Shown piece after piece: positions 26,339-35,386 of a DNA stretch of 64,000 nucleotides; position 1 is the stretch's first letter; the number at the start of each line of letters is the position of its first letter. The translations under genes were made by a program, and so were the position numbers. This DNA comes from Flavobacteriales bacterium UBA952 (lineage in GTDB: Bacteria > Bacteroidota > Bacteroidia > Flavobacteriales_D > Crocinitomicaceae): the NCBI GenBank assembly GCA_905182495.1, contig CAJJBU010000018.1, forward strand, positions 60,584 through 124,583, in the 5' to 3' direction. The notes under the pieces are model-generated. The model searched no databases. It was not told the DNA's origin and saw only the letters and a program-made list of their open reading frames with translations.

Positions 26339-27096
26339 TAGTCAAAATAAAATTCTTTGGGCTGTCTCTTGTAAATTGGAACAACCCAGCCTAGTTTCGC
26401 CCCAATTTGAATATCTAATCTCGTTTCTGTCGAAACGGCCTCATAAGGTTGGTCATAGAATAACGTACGTCTATTTTTGGTTATGCCTTGTTGAGCGTAA
26501 AAGCCACCATAAAAATGATATCCGTGGCTTTGTGCCATGAAATTGTATCCAATAAATTGATGGAAATTTATACCTGTAGTAAGGCGATCGTATCCTCTTT
26601 TATAATCTAACTCTAGTTGAGGAATCACTTGCTCGTTGGTTTCAATTTTCATTTTGTGTAAGAGATAGCCAACGCCTGCATGAATAAAAACACCAGAGTT
26701 ACTATTTACACTAAATAGGGGGAGTATTTTCCCTACCGTTAGGTTTGTGCTGAACCCTCTTGGGTAAACCACGATTGCTGCGATATCTCCATTCACGTCG
26801 GTTATATTTCCAAATGAATCGGTTAAATGATCAAATATACCCGTAAGTCGAATGTCATTGCCAAAGAGGAAGGTAGAATTTAACCCAAAGAAATAATTCC
26901 GTTTGGTTTTAAATCCAGTCATAAGACCTATGTGATTTAAAAACCCATAGCGGTCGGATAAATCCCCCATTGTCGTGTTTCCGCCATATTCAAATCCGAC
27001 CCAAGCCCTTGCGACTATGGAGTCTAATTTCTTTTTTTGAGCATGAACCCCAATTGTTAATGTGAGAATCAAGAAACATGAGAGAAAGTAATTCAT
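26338..27096 (-). CDS. Outer-membrane beta-barrel protein of unknown role
   Basis: 252 residues if started at the ATG at 27096, which gives a clean signal peptide (MNYFLSCFLILTLTIGVHAQ). The open frame reaches back to 27159, but the extra 21 residues would put charged and polar sequence before the signal. The mature part is a small beta-barrel with alternating hydrophobic strands, e.g. KRNYFFGLNSTFLFGND, GVFIHAGVGYLLHKMKI and RLDIQIGAKLGWVVPIY. I cannot assign a named family. It shares a TAATG overlap with waaA. A possible -7 box, TATTTTTG, lies at 27103-27110 on the minus strand only six bases before this ATG. Confidence 0.75.
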   Translation of the reverse strand: MNYFLSCFLILTLTIGVHAQKKKLDSIVARAWVGFEYGGNTTMGDLSDRYGFLNHIGLMTGFKTKRNYFFGLNSTFLFGNDIRLTGIFDHLTDSFGNITDVNGDIAAIVVYPRGFSTNLTVGKILPLFSVNSNSGVFIHAGVGYLLHKMKIETNEQVIPQLELDYKRGYDRLTTGINFHQFIGYNFMAQSHGYHFYGGFYAQQGITKNRRTLFYDQPYEAVSTETRLDIQIGAKLGWVVPIYKRQPKEFYFD

Positions 27097-27216
27097 ATTA
27101 TGCAAAAATACATTGTATTTTTTTGTTAATGAAAATAGAGAATAATGTAGGTTAAACATTTATATTGTTCGTGAACATTACTCTAGTTCCCACTATGCCT
27201 TTCTTTGTGAATTGCC

Positions 27217-27224
27217 TATATTTG
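27217..27224 (+). promoter_or_regulatory. Promoter -7 box for the sugar-nucleotide operon
   Basis: TATATTTG, an exact TAnnTTTG match, 18 bases before the ATG at 27243. A TTTG lies only 11 bases upstream (27204-27207), nearer than the usual -33 element. The box supports the 27243 start over the frame's earlier possible start at 27165, which lies upstream of the promoter. Confidence 0.5.
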
Positions 27225-27242
27225 TCATTGTTAATTTTAAGG

Positions 27243-28367
27243 ATGAAAAAAATTCAAATGGTGGATTTGGTTTCTCAATATGAAAAAATCAAATCGTCCG
27301 TATTACCTCTTTTTGAGGAGATCATGTCGAAAGCTCAGTTTATCAATGGCCCCGAGGTCACTGCATTCCAAAATGAGTTACAAGATTACCTAGGCGTTAA
27401 GCATGTGATTCCTTGTGCCAATGGGACAGACGCTTTACAAATTTCGTTGATGGCTCTTGGTTTAAAGCCTGGGGATGAAGTAATCACGCCATCTTTCACC
27501 TATATTGCTACGACAGAGGTTATAGCTCTTTTAGGCTTGAAACCAGTCTTTGTTGAGGTTGATCCAAATACATTTTGTATCAATACCGATGCCGTAAGAA
27601 AAGCGATCACGACGAAAACGAAAGCGATCGTCCCTGTTCATTTATACGGCCAGTCCGCAGATATGGAACCACTTTTAAAAATCGCTAATGAATATAATTT
27701 ATTTATTATTGAAGATAATGCCCAGGGCATTGGTGCCGAATACGCTTTTAGTTCAGGACTTAAGCAAAAAACAGGAACGATTGGAGATATTGGATGCACG
27801 TCTTTTTTTCCGTCTAAAAATCTGGGTTGTTTTGGTGATGGAGGTGCTCTTTGCACAAACAGTGATGATTTAGCTGTAAAGATTAGAATGATAGCCAACC
27901 ATGGACAAAGCAAGAAATACCATCATGATGTGGTTGGATGCAATTCTAGGTTAGATAATTTACAAGCAGGTGTTTTGAGGATTAAGCTCAGGGAATTGGA
28001 TGGATATATTTACGCTCGTCAACAAGCAGCATCCTTTTATAACGCTGCATTTAAAGAAAACGAAAAAATCGAGATTCCTTTTCAGTCTGAATATTCTTCT
28101 CATGTATTTCATCAGTATACAATTAAACTAAAGGATGTTAATCGGGATATGTTGCATGAATTCTTGAAGGATAAAAACATACCATCAATGATTTATTATC
28201 CAATACCTGCACATAGGCAAAAGATGTTTGCGCATTTCAATTTGGCTTGTGAATTGCCACAAACAGATCAATTGACCCATCAGGTTCTTTCCTTACCGAT
28301 GCATACGGAACTGGAGCAAGACCAACTTGATTATATTACGCAAGAAGTTTTAAAATTTGTTAATTAA
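27243..28367 (+). CDS. DegT/DnrJ-type sugar aminotransferase, WbpE-like
   Basis: 374 residues from the ATG at 27243. This is a PLP-dependent fold type I enzyme: PCANGTDALQISLMALGLKPGDEV, the PSFTYIATTEVI segment, DNAQGIG, and the Schiff-base lysine in FFPSKNLGCFGDGGA (about residue 190). In the WbpABED pathway the WbpE enzyme puts an amino group on C3 of UDP-2-acetamido-3-keto-glucuronic acid. The neighbours 30680-33586 look like WbpD, WbpB and WbpA, which makes this role likely. It is the first of about thirteen closely packed genes and begins the operon. Other DegT family members act on other keto sugars, so the exact substrate remains inference. Confidence 0.88.
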   Translation: MKKIQMVDLVSQYEKIKSSVLPLFEEIMSKAQFINGPEVTAFQNELQDYLGVKHVIPCANGTDALQISLMALGLKPGDEVITPSFTYIATTEVIALLGLKPVFVEVDPNTFCINTDAVRKAITTKTKAIVPVHLYGQSADMEPLLKIANEYNLFIIEDNAQGIGAEYAFSSGLKQKTGTIGDIGCTSFFPSKNLGCFGDGGALCTNSDDLAVKIRMIANHGQSKKYHHDVVGCNSRLDNLQAGVLRIKLRELDGYIYARQQAASFYNAAFKENEKIEIPFQSEYSSHVFHQYTIKLKDVNRDMLHEFLKDKNIPSMIYYPIPAHRQKMFAHFNLACELPQTDQLTHQVLSLPMHTELEQDQLDYITQEVLKFVN

Positions 28368-28373
28368 TAGTAA

Positions 28374-29690
28374 ATGAAGAAGATTACCGTAGTTGGAAGT
28401 GGATACGTTGGATTGGTAACAGGCACCTGTTTTGCTGAAACGGGTAATGACGTCCTTTGTGTCGATATTGATGCTGAAAAAGTAAGCATGATGCAAAACG
28501 GAAAGGTCCCTATTTACGAGCCTAATTTGGAAACTTATTTTGAACGCAATATTAAGGCCGACCGTTTGAAATTCACGACGTCCTTGGAGGATGGTGTTTC
28601 CCATGGTGAGATTATTTTCTTAGCCCTACCAACCCCCCCTGGAGAGGATGGTTCTGCAGACCTTTCTTACATCTTGAAAGTTGCTGATCAATTGGGAGGA
28701 TTGATGAAGGAGTATAAGGTTATTGTCGATAAAAGCACAGTTCCTGTGGGTACTGCGGAAAAAGTGCATGCGGCGATTAAAAAAAACGCCAATGTCGATT
28801 TTGCAGTAGTCTCTAATCCCGAGTTCTTAAGGGAAGGTTTTGCGGTTTCTGATTTCATGAAGCCGGATCGGGTCGTGATTGGAACAAGTGATGAGAGGGC
28901 GGTGAAGGTCATGGAGAGCTTGTACAAACCATTCGTCCGTCAAGGAAACCCCATTTATTTCATGGATGAAAAGTCTGCGGAACTCACTAAATATGCGGCC
29001 AATTCTTTTTTGGCAACGAAAATTACGTTTATGAACGAGGTTGCCAATTTTTGCGAAATCGTAGGGGCTGATGTGGATAAGGTTCGCGTTGGTATTGGTT
29101 CGGATTCAAGAATAGGAAAAAGGTTTTTATTCCCAGGTATTGGTTATGGTGGCTCCTGTTTCCCTAAAGATGTCCAAGCATTATTGAAGTCTGGTAAAGA
29201 CCAGGGATTTAACTTTGAAATACTAGAGGCGGTAACGAAGGTTAATCATAATCAAAAAACAATTTTATTACCTAAGATTAAAAATTATTTCAAAGGTGAT
29301 TTGAAGGCAAAAAAAATTGCTATCTGGGGACTTTCATTCAAACCAGATACTGATGACATCAGAGAAGCGCCAGCTTTATATTTGATAGAGAGGTTACTTG
29401 CTGAGGGGGCTGAAATTACAGCTTATGATCCTGAAGCGATTGAGAATGTAAAAAGACATGAAGTCGGCAATAAAATATCGTTCGGAAAGAATGAATATGA
29501 CGTGCTTGTCAATGCTGATGCCTTAATCATCTGCACAGAATGGAGTGTGTTTAGAAACCCTAACTTTGATAAAATAAAGGGGTTAATGAAAGACCCTGTT
29601 ATTTTTGATGGAAGAAACCTATTTGATACCGACGACATGAATGATAAAGGATTCTATTATTCAAGTATTGGTAGAAAAACAATAAATTAA
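28374..29690 (+). CDS. ugd: UDP-glucose 6-dehydrogenase
   Basis: 438 residues, normal for the family. An N-terminal NAD-binding Rossmann motif (VVGSGYVGLVTGTCFAETGN), the central dimer helix region with SAELTKYAANSFLATKITFMNE and the catalytic cysteine in GIGYGGSCFPKD are all present. The C-terminal UDP-binding domain has IAIWGLSFKPDTDDIREAPA. It oxidises UDP-glucose to UDP-glucuronate in two NAD-dependent steps. The next gene, three bases on, is a UDP-glucuronate decarboxylase-like protein, so the pair should make UDP-xylose. A second, different UDP-sugar dehydrogenase lies at 32285. Confidence 0.94.
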   Translation: MKKITVVGSGYVGLVTGTCFAETGNDVLCVDIDAEKVSMMQNGKVPIYEPNLETYFERNIKADRLKFTTSLEDGVSHGEIIFLALPTPPGEDGSADLSYILKVADQLGGLMKEYKVIVDKSTVPVGTAEKVHAAIKKNANVDFAVVSNPEFLREGFAVSDFMKPDRVVIGTSDERAVKVMESLYKPFVRQGNPIYFMDEKSAELTKYAANSFLATKITFMNEVANFCEIVGADVDKVRVGIGSDSRIGKRFLFPGIGYGGSCFPKDVQALLKSGKDQGFNFEILEAVTKVNHNQKTILLPKIKNYFKGDLKAKKIAIWGLSFKPDTDDIREAPALYLIERLLAEGAEITAYDPEAIENVKRHEVGNKISFGKNEYDVLVNADALIICTEWSVFRNPNFDKIKGLMKDPVIFDGRNLFDTDDMNDKGFYYSSIGRKTIN

Positions 29691-29693
29691 ATA

Positions 29694-30680
29694 ATGAAAA
29701 GAATTCTGATTACGGGTGCTGCAGGGTTTTTAGGCTCACATCTGTGTGACCGATTCATTAAGGAAGGCTATTATGTTATAGGTATGGATAATCTTATAAC
29801 TGGTAGGATGTCTAATTTAGAGCACCTGATGAAATTGTCTAATTTCGAATTTTACCACCATGATGTTTCTAAGTTTATACATATCCCTGGAGATTTAGAC
29901 TTCATCTTGCATTTTGCATCTCCCGCAAGCCCTATAGATTATTTAAAAATACCTATTCAAACATTAAAAGTAGGTTCCTTAGGAATTCATAATTGCTTAG
30001 GCCTAGCGAAGGCTAAGAAAGCTCGGGTTTTAATTGCGTCCACATCTGAAGTTTATGGCGACCCAAGTGTACACCCACAACCTGAATCTTATTGGGGGAA
30101 CGTGAACCCTGTTGGTCCTCGAGGGGTTTATGATGAAGCCAAACGATTTCAAGAAGCCATGACGATGGCATACCACACCTACCATGGTGTAGAAACTAGA
30201 ATTGTAAGAATTTTTAACACTTATGGTCCTCGAATGAGACTAAATGACGGCCGTGTTTTGCCCGCGTTTATAGGTCAAGCTTTAAGGGGGGAAGACCTTA
30301 CCGTGTTTGGTGACGGTTCTCAAACAAGGTCTTTTTGCTATGTCGACGATTTGGTTGAGGGAATTTATAGGCTCTTGCATAGTGATTATACAGATCCTGT
30401 TAATATTGGGAACCCATCAGAAATATCTATTTCTCAGTTTGCGGAGGAAATTATTTCCTTAACAGGAACTGACCAGAAAGTGATTTATAAGGATCTTCCG
30501 GTTGATGATCCTAAGCAAAGAAAACCGGATATTACTTTAGCTCAAAAAGTTTTAAATTGGAAACCAAGGATTTCTCGGAAAGAGGGCCTTGAAATCACCT
30601 ATTCTTATTTCAAAACGCTTACGAAAGAAGAATTATATCAAAAGGACCATATGAATTTTGACAAATACATAAAACTTTAA
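29694..30680 (+). CDS. UDP-glucuronate decarboxylase (UDP-xylose synthase)-like
   Basis: 328 residues, extended SDR fold. The NAD motif [14 protein letters not shown] starts at residue 8. [28 protein letters not shown] and the catalytic Tyr/Lys in YDEAKRFQE match UDP-xylose synthases closely. [13 protein letters not shown] and [14 protein letters not shown] segments complete the substrate pocket. It converts UDP-glucuronate to UDP-xylose (with UDP-4-keto-arabinose as intermediate) in the cytoplasm. It follows ugd by three bases, which supplies its substrate. Its stop overlaps the next start by one base (TAATG). Confidence 0.92.
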   Translation: MKRILITGAAGFLGSHLCDRFIKEGYYVIGMDNLITGRMSNLEHLMKLSNFEFYHHDVSKFIHIPGDLDFILHFASPASPIDYLKIPIQTLKVGSLGIHNCLGLAKAKKARVLIASTSEVYGDPSVHPQPESYWGNVNPVGPRGVYDEAKRFQEAMTMAYHTYHGVETRIVRIFNTYGPRMRLNDGRVLPAFIGQALRGEDLTVFGDGSQTRSFCYVDDLVEGIYRLLHSDYTDPVNIGNPSEISISQFAEEIISLTGTDQKVIYKDLPVDDPKQRKPDITLAQKVLNWKPRISRKEGLEITYSYFKTLTKEELYQKDHMNFDKYIKL

Positions 30681-31252
30681 TGGATTTTTTCTCTCACGAT
30701 ACTGCTGTTATAGATGATCCCTGTCAAATTGGAGCGGGCACGAAAATTTGGCATTTTTCACACATTATGTCAAATTGTCAAATTGGAAAAAAATGCAACA
30801 TTGGACAAAATGTGGTCATCTCATCGGAAGTCATTTTAGGAGATAATGTGAAGGTTCAAAATAATGTTTCGATCTATACTGGTGTTGTTTGCGAAGACGA
30901 TGTCTTTTTAGGTCCGTCCATGGTTTTTACCAATGTGGTAAATCCAAGAAGCGCTGTAAACCGAAGAGGGACTTATTCAAAAACGATTGTAAAAAAGGGG
31001 GCAAGTATCGGAGCAAATGCAACGATCGTTTGTGGCCATGATATAGGTGAATTTGCTTTTATAGGTGCTGGATCTGTTGTTACAAAAGATGTTCCTGCAT
31101 ATGCCCTCTTAGTTGGGAATCCTGCCCGTCAAATTGGTTGGATGAGTGAGTATGGTCATCGTCTTGAATTCGATAACAATTCATTTGCGATTTGTCAAGA
31201 GAGTAAGGAAAAATACCATTTGATAAATGGGGAAGTAAAAAAAATAAAGTAA
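30680..31252 (+). CDS. Left-handed beta-helix N-acetyltransferase, WbpD-like
   Basis: 190 residues, almost the length of WbpD. Hexapeptide repeats run through most of the protein (QIGAGTKIWHFSHI, QIGKKCNIGQNVVI, VILGDNVKVQNNVSIY), followed by GPSMVFTNVVNPRS, GASIGANATIVCG and the ending VGNPARQIGWMSEYG, segments conserved in WbpD/WlbB enzymes. It would acetylate the 3-amino group introduced by the WbpE-like enzyme, giving UDP-2,3-diacetamido-2,3-dideoxy-glucuronic acid. It overlaps both neighbours by one base. The substrate is inferred from the matching set of four enzymes. Confidence 0.9.
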   Translation: MDFFSHDTAVIDDPCQIGAGTKIWHFSHIMSNCQIGKKCNIGQNVVISSEVILGDNVKVQNNVSIYTGVVCEDDVFLGPSMVFTNVVNPRSAVNRRGTYSKTIVKKGASIGANATIVCGHDIGEFAFIGAGSVVTKDVPAYALLVGNPARQIGWMSEYGHRLEFDNNSFAICQESKEKYHLINGEVKKIK

Positions 31253-32292
31253 TGTCAAATAATGTAAAAGTAAAATTTGCGGTAGTAGGTGCGGGCCATA
31301 TTGGAAAGCGTCATGCCGAGATGATTTTAAGAGAACCGGAGGCTGAATTAGTGGCTTTGGTCGATTGCCGTTCCAAAACAGAGTGTGATGCTGAAAAATT
31401 TGATGTGCCATTTCTCTCCTCGATAGAGGAATTGTTAGAAAGCGACCTCGAATTTGACGTAGTGAATGTCTGCACACCCAATGGATTACATGCAAGCCAA
31501 TCCTTGAAAGCCCTTGAACAGAAAAAACATGTAGTTTGTGAAAAACCAATGGGTTTGTCAAAGGATTCCTGTGAGAAAATTATTTTTAAGGCATTACAGG
31601 TTTCTCGGCAGGTATTTTGTGTCATGCAAAATAGGTATTCTCCCCCCTCCGAATGGATACAATCAATCATAACTGATGGTGTATTGGGTGATATTTATAT
31701 GGTGCAACTGAATTGTTATTGGAACCGGGATGATCGTTACTACAAAAAAGGTGGCTGGAAGGGAACTAAAGATATGGATGGCGGGACCTTATATACCCAG
31801 TTCTCTCATTTTATAGACATCATGTATTGGTTGTTTGGAGACATTGATAATATACAAGGCAAATTCAAAGATTTTAACCATAAAAACACCACTGATTTTG
31901 AGGACTCTGGATTTGTAAGTTTTGATTTTATAAATGGAGGAATGGGCTCATTAAACTATTCCACAGCAGTCTCCAATCAGAATCTAGAATCCTCTATGAC
32001 TATTATTGGAGAGAACGGTAGTGTTAAGATCGGGGGGCAGTATATGAATGAGGTTGAGATTTGCAATATTAAAGGTTATGACATGCCTAAATTAAAGGAA
32101 TCCAATCCGGCCAATGACTATGGACCATATAAAGGCTCTGCAGCCAATCATAATTATGTTATTTCTAATGTCATTGACGGAATAAAAGGAAGGAAATCCC
32201 CAACAACAAATGCATTGGAAGGGCTTAAGGTAGTTGAAATTATAGAAAGAATATACAAAGTAAGAAACGAAAACCAAAAGAGAGATGAGTGA
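31252..32292 (+). CDS. Gfo/Idh-type oxidoreductase, WbpB-like
   Basis: 346 residues. The N-terminal NAD-binding domain has FAVVGAGHIGKRHAEMI and the conserved CEKPMGLS. The C-terminal alpha/beta domain contains QNRYSPPSEW, YKKGGWKGTKDMDGG and TQFSHFIDIMYWLFG, a pattern of UDP-N-acetyl-2-amino-2-deoxyglucuronate 3-dehydrogenases (WbpB/WlbA). The enzyme oxidises C3 of UDP-GlcNAc uronic acid, providing the keto sugar for the aminotransferase. The start overlaps the WbpD-like stop by one base, and its end overlaps the next start by eight. Confidence 0.9.
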   Translation: MSNNVKVKFAVVGAGHIGKRHAEMILREPEAELVALVDCRSKTECDAEKFDVPFLSSIEELLESDLEFDVVNVCTPNGLHASQSLKALEQKKHVVCEKPMGLSKDSCEKIIFKALQVSRQVFCVMQNRYSPPSEWIQSIITDGVLGDIYMVQLNCYWNRDDRYYKKGGWKGTKDMDGGTLYTQFSHFIDIMYWLFGDIDNIQGKFKDFNHKNTTDFEDSGFVSFDFINGGMGSLNYSTAVSNQNLESSMTIIGENGSVKIGGQYMNEVEICNIKGYDMPKLKESNPANDYGPYKGSAANHNYVISNVIDGIKGRKSPTTNALEGLKVVEIIERIYKVRNENQKRDE

Positions 32293-33586
32293 TTTGATTT
32301 ACGATAGAATGCTAAAAGGGGATGCTAAACTAGCGGTAATTGGTTTAGGATACGTTGGTTTACCGATCGCTTTAGATTTTGCCAGAAAAATTAAAGTGGT
32401 TGGTTTTGACATCAATCAAGAGCGTGTTGATCTGATGAAAAATAAGATTGACCCGAGCAATGAACTAGAATCTAAGGATTTTGATGGATGTGACATCTTA
32501 TTTAGTGCAGATCTAAATGACTTAAAGGACGTGCAGTTTTTTATTGTAGCTGTTCCCACGCCTATTGATTCTGCAAATTTACCCGATTTAACACCTCTTT
32601 TAGGCGCAAGTAAAACAGTTGCAAAGGTATTGAAGAAAGGGGACTACGTTGTCTACGAGTCAACAGTATATCCAGGCTGTACGGAAGAGGATTGTATTCC
32701 CGTTCTTGAAAGTGTTTCTGGCTTAAAGTTTAATGATGATTTCAAAGTGGGGTATTCACCCGAACGAATTAACCCAGGAGACAAGGTTCATACCTTGCAA
32801 AACGTAGTTAAGGTTTCTGCAGGATGCTGTGAAGAGTCTTCTGAGGAAATTGCAAAAACATATGAACTCGTTGTTAAAGCGGGAGTGCATCGAGCTCCTA
32901 GTATTAAGGTCGCTGAAGCGGCGAAGATCATTGAAAACACGCAAAGAGATGTGAATATTGCATTGATCAATGAGCTATCGATCATATTTAACAAATTGAA
33001 CATTAATACTTTTGACGTCTTAGAGGCGGCGGGTACGAAATGGAATTTCTTGAAGTTTTCTCCAGGGCTTGTTGGAGGGCATTGTATTGGTGTTGACCCT
33101 TACTATTTAACACATAAGGCGCAACAAGCGGGTTACCATGCTAAAATAATTACGAGTGGACGTTATGTGAATGACTCGATGGGGTTTTATATCGCAAAGC
33201 AAACAGTTAAAAAGATTCTGTCTCAAGGAAAAAACATTCAAGATTCAAAAGTTTTGGTTATGGGTGCTACCTTTAAAGAGGATGTTTCTGATATTCGAAA
33301 TTCGAAGGTTATTGATATTGTAAATGAACTAAATTCATTCCAGGTTAAGGTTGATTTGGTTGACCCACATGCAAGCTCTGATGAAATGCAGCGTGAGTAT
33401 GGTGTTCCACTTAGTCCTATAGGTAGTGATTATGACGCTGTCATTGTCGCTGTTAATCACGCGTCTTATTTGGAATTAGAAGAAAGCTATTTTCAATCGA
33501 TTTTAAAAGACAAACAGGGTGTTTTCGTGGATGTAAAAGGTATTTATAAGGGCAAAGTGAATGAGTTAGAATATTGGAGTTTGTAA
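32285..33586 (+). CDS. UDP-N-acetylhexosamine 6-dehydrogenase, WbpA/TviB-like
   Basis: 433 residues. The Rossmann motif LAVIGLGYVGLPIALDFA begins near residue 17, with VGFDINQERV after it. Then VAVPTPIDSANLPDL, ESTVYPGCTEEDCIP and GYSPERINPGD fit the WbpA/TviB branch and not the UDP-glucose branch. The catalytic cysteine lies in LVGGHCIGVDPYYL, and the C-terminal domain has VLVMGATFKEDVSDIRNSKV. It oxidises UDP-GlcNAc (or UDP-GalNAc) to the uronic acid, the first step of the WbpA-B-E-D route. It is distinct from the ugd at 28374, so two uronic acids are made in parallel. Confidence 0.92.
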   Translation: MSDLIYDRMLKGDAKLAVIGLGYVGLPIALDFARKIKVVGFDINQERVDLMKNKIDPSNELESKDFDGCDILFSADLNDLKDVQFFIVAVPTPIDSANLPDLTPLLGASKTVAKVLKKGDYVVYESTVYPGCTEEDCIPVLESVSGLKFNDDFKVGYSPERINPGDKVHTLQNVVKVSAGCCEESSEEIAKTYELVVKAGVHRAPSIKVAEAAKIIENTQRDVNIALINELSIIFNKLNINTFDVLEAAGTKWNFLKFSPGLVGGHCIGVDPYYLTHKAQQAGYHAKIITSGRYVNDSMGFYIAKQTVKKILSQGKNIQDSKVLVMGATFKEDVSDIRNSKVIDIVNELNSFQVKVDLVDPHASSDEMQREYGVPLSPIGSDYDAVIVAVNHASYLELEESYFQSILKDKQGVFVDVKGIYKGKVNELEYWSL

Positions 33587-33587
33587 T

Positions 33588-34643
33588 ATGAATAATAGGA
33601 ATATCTTAATAACTGGTGGAGCAGGATTCATTGGATCTCATGTTGTAAGAAGGTTTGTATACAACTATCCAAATGACAATATTATTAATGGCGATGCCTT
33701 GACTTATGCTGGGAATCTTGAAAATCTTCGTGATATTGATGGCGCCCCTAATTATTTTTTTGAAAGATTAGACATCACAAATAGTGAAGCAGTTCGTGTT
33801 ATTTTTAAAAAGTATAAAGTTTCTGATGTTATCCATTTAGCCGCAGAATCTCATGTTGACCGTTCTATAGAGGGGCCAATGGAATTTGTGATGTCTAATG
33901 TTGTTGGCACCGTAAACCTTTTGAATGCTGCAAAAGAATTTTGGACAGCAGGTGAGCATGTTTTTCACCATGTGTCTACCGACGAAGTTTATGGATCTCT
34001 TGGCGATGAAGGTTTGTTTACAGAGCAAACATCTTATGACCCTCGAAGTCCTTATTCTGCTTCAAAAGCCTCATCTGATCATTTCGTAAGGGCTTACTTT
34101 CATACTTATGGATTACCTATCAAGATCTCTAACTGCTCGAATAACTACGGCAGTCATCATTTCCCCGAGAAATTAATTCCTTTGATGATACACAACATTT
34201 TGAATAATAAGCCGCTACCAATCTATGGAAAAGGCGATAATATTAGAGATTGGTTGTGGGTTGAGGATCATGCCAGTGCGATAGATACGATATTTACAAA
34301 GGGCAGACTTGGGGAAGCATATAATGTCGGAGGCTTAAATGAGTGGACAAACATTGAGCTTGTTCGTTTCCTTTGCCGATTAATGGACGAGAAGTTAGGC
34401 AGGCAAGTAGGGGAATCTGAGAAATTGATTACCTATGTAAAGGATCGGGCAGGACATGATAAGCGATATGCAATAGATGCATCAAAACTTGAAAATGAAA
34501 TGGGTTGGAAGCCTTCGATTACTTTTGAGGAAGGTTTATCGAAAACTGTGGATTGGTATTTAGACAATTCGGAATGGGTGAATCAGGTCACAAGTGGTTC
34601 TTATAAAGAATACTACAAAAAAATGTATGGTAATAGAACATAA
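33588..34643 (+). CDS. rfbB: dTDP-glucose 4,6-dehydratase
   Basis: 351 residues, extended SDR family. Visible are ILITGGAGFIGSHVVRRF, LAAESHVDRSIEGP, STDEVYGSLGDEG, the catalytic Tyr/Lys in YSASKASSDHFVRAY and NCSNNYG, all hallmarks of RfbB, then GDNIRDWLWVEDHA and DRAGHDKRYAIDASK. It removes water from dTDP-glucose to give the 4-keto-6-deoxy sugar, the branch point to rhamnose and other deoxy sugars. The usual partners rfbA, rfbC and rfbD are not in the window, so the final sugar is unknown. It sits one base after the WbpA-like gene and overlaps the phosphatase by one base. Confidence 0.93.
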   Translation: MNNRNILITGGAGFIGSHVVRRFVYNYPNDNIINGDALTYAGNLENLRDIDGAPNYFFERLDITNSEAVRVIFKKYKVSDVIHLAAESHVDRSIEGPMEFVMSNVVGTVNLLNAAKEFWTAGEHVFHHVSTDEVYGSLGDEGLFTEQTSYDPRSPYSASKASSDHFVRAYFHTYGLPIKISNCSNNYGSHHFPEKLIPLMIHNILNNKPLPIYGKGDNIRDWLWVEDHASAIDTIFTKGRLGEAYNVGGLNEWTNIELVRFLCRLMDEKLGRQVGESEKLITYVKDRAGHDKRYAIDASKLENEMGWKPSITFEEGLSKTVDWYLDNSEWVNQVTSGSYKEYYKKMYGNRT

Positions 34644-35386
34644 TGGGCTTATTCGGTAACATATTTAAAAAGAAACCGATATTACCTCCTTTTGATTTAG
34701 GTCGTTTAAAAGTCGATATGCATTCACATCTTATTCCTGGAATCGATGATGGTGCCCAGGATATGGATCAATCCATCGCTATGCTTGCTAAGTTTCAAAG
34801 TCTTGGCTATAAGAAAGTCATTACGACTCCACATATAATGACGGATTCATTTCCAAACACAAGTGAAACGATTCTCAGTGGTTTAAACTCATTAAGAAAA
34901 GAGGCTAAAAAGGTAGGTTTAACGATCGAAATAGAGGCAGCTGCTGAATATTATTTTGATGAAACATTAATGCCTAAAATTGCAAACAAGGAATTGCTAA
35001 CCTTTGGGGATAACTATGTATTGGTCGAGTTTGCATTTCATTCGCCTCCCCAGTTTTTAGATCAGTTGTTTTTTGAATTAAAATCCAATGGGTATAGACC
35101 TGTAATCGCTCATTTTGAACGCTACATATATTATTTGGGTAAAATTGAACAAGCCGTAGAATGGCGAAAGAATGGTATAAATATCCAACTTAATCTAAAT
35201 TCATTATCTGGTCAGTATGGTCCTGATATTAAAAAGCAAGCTGAACGATTAATTGATGCTGGCGAATTTGATTTTGTTGGTACAGACTGTCATCGGATTG
35301 AGCATTTAATGCTCTTAGAGGACAGCCTGAGAAACCCATATCTTCATAAGATTGGTGATTACTTAGTTAAAAACTTGATAATTTGA
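34643..35386 (+). CDS. PHP-type tyrosine-protein phosphatase, CpsB/YwqE-like
   Basis: 247 residues. Metal-binding PHP motifs are visible in order: VDMHSHLIPGIDDGAQ (His-x-His and Asp), TTPHIM, a Glu-rich AAEYYFDE, ERY after VIAHFERY, and the terminal TDCHRIEH. This is the CpsB/YwqE family of Mn-dependent phosphatases that dephosphorylate bacterial tyrosine kinases controlling polysaccharide export and chain length. Its place directly behind sugar-nucleotide genes fits. No BY-kinase (Wzc-like) gene lies in the window, so its partner must be elsewhere. It overlaps rfbB by one base and the next gene by four. Confidence 0.92.
   Translation: MGLFGNIFKKKPILPPFDLGRLKVDMHSHLIPGIDDGAQDMDQSIAMLAKFQSLGYKKVITTPHIMTDSFPNTSETILSGLNSLRKEAKKVGLTIEIEAAAEYYFDETLMPKIANKELLTFGDNYVLVEFAFHSPPQFLDQLFFELKSNGYRPVIAHFERYIYYLGKIEQAVEWRKNGINIQLNLNSLSGQYGPDIKKQAERLIDAGEFDFVGTDCHRIEHLMLLEDSLRNPYLHKIGDYLVKNLII

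Noticed and set aside
27165..27242. Longer N-terminus for the WbpE-like aminotransferase
   Set aside because: It would lie partly upstream of an exact -7 promoter box at 27217, and family members begin near KKIQMVDL.
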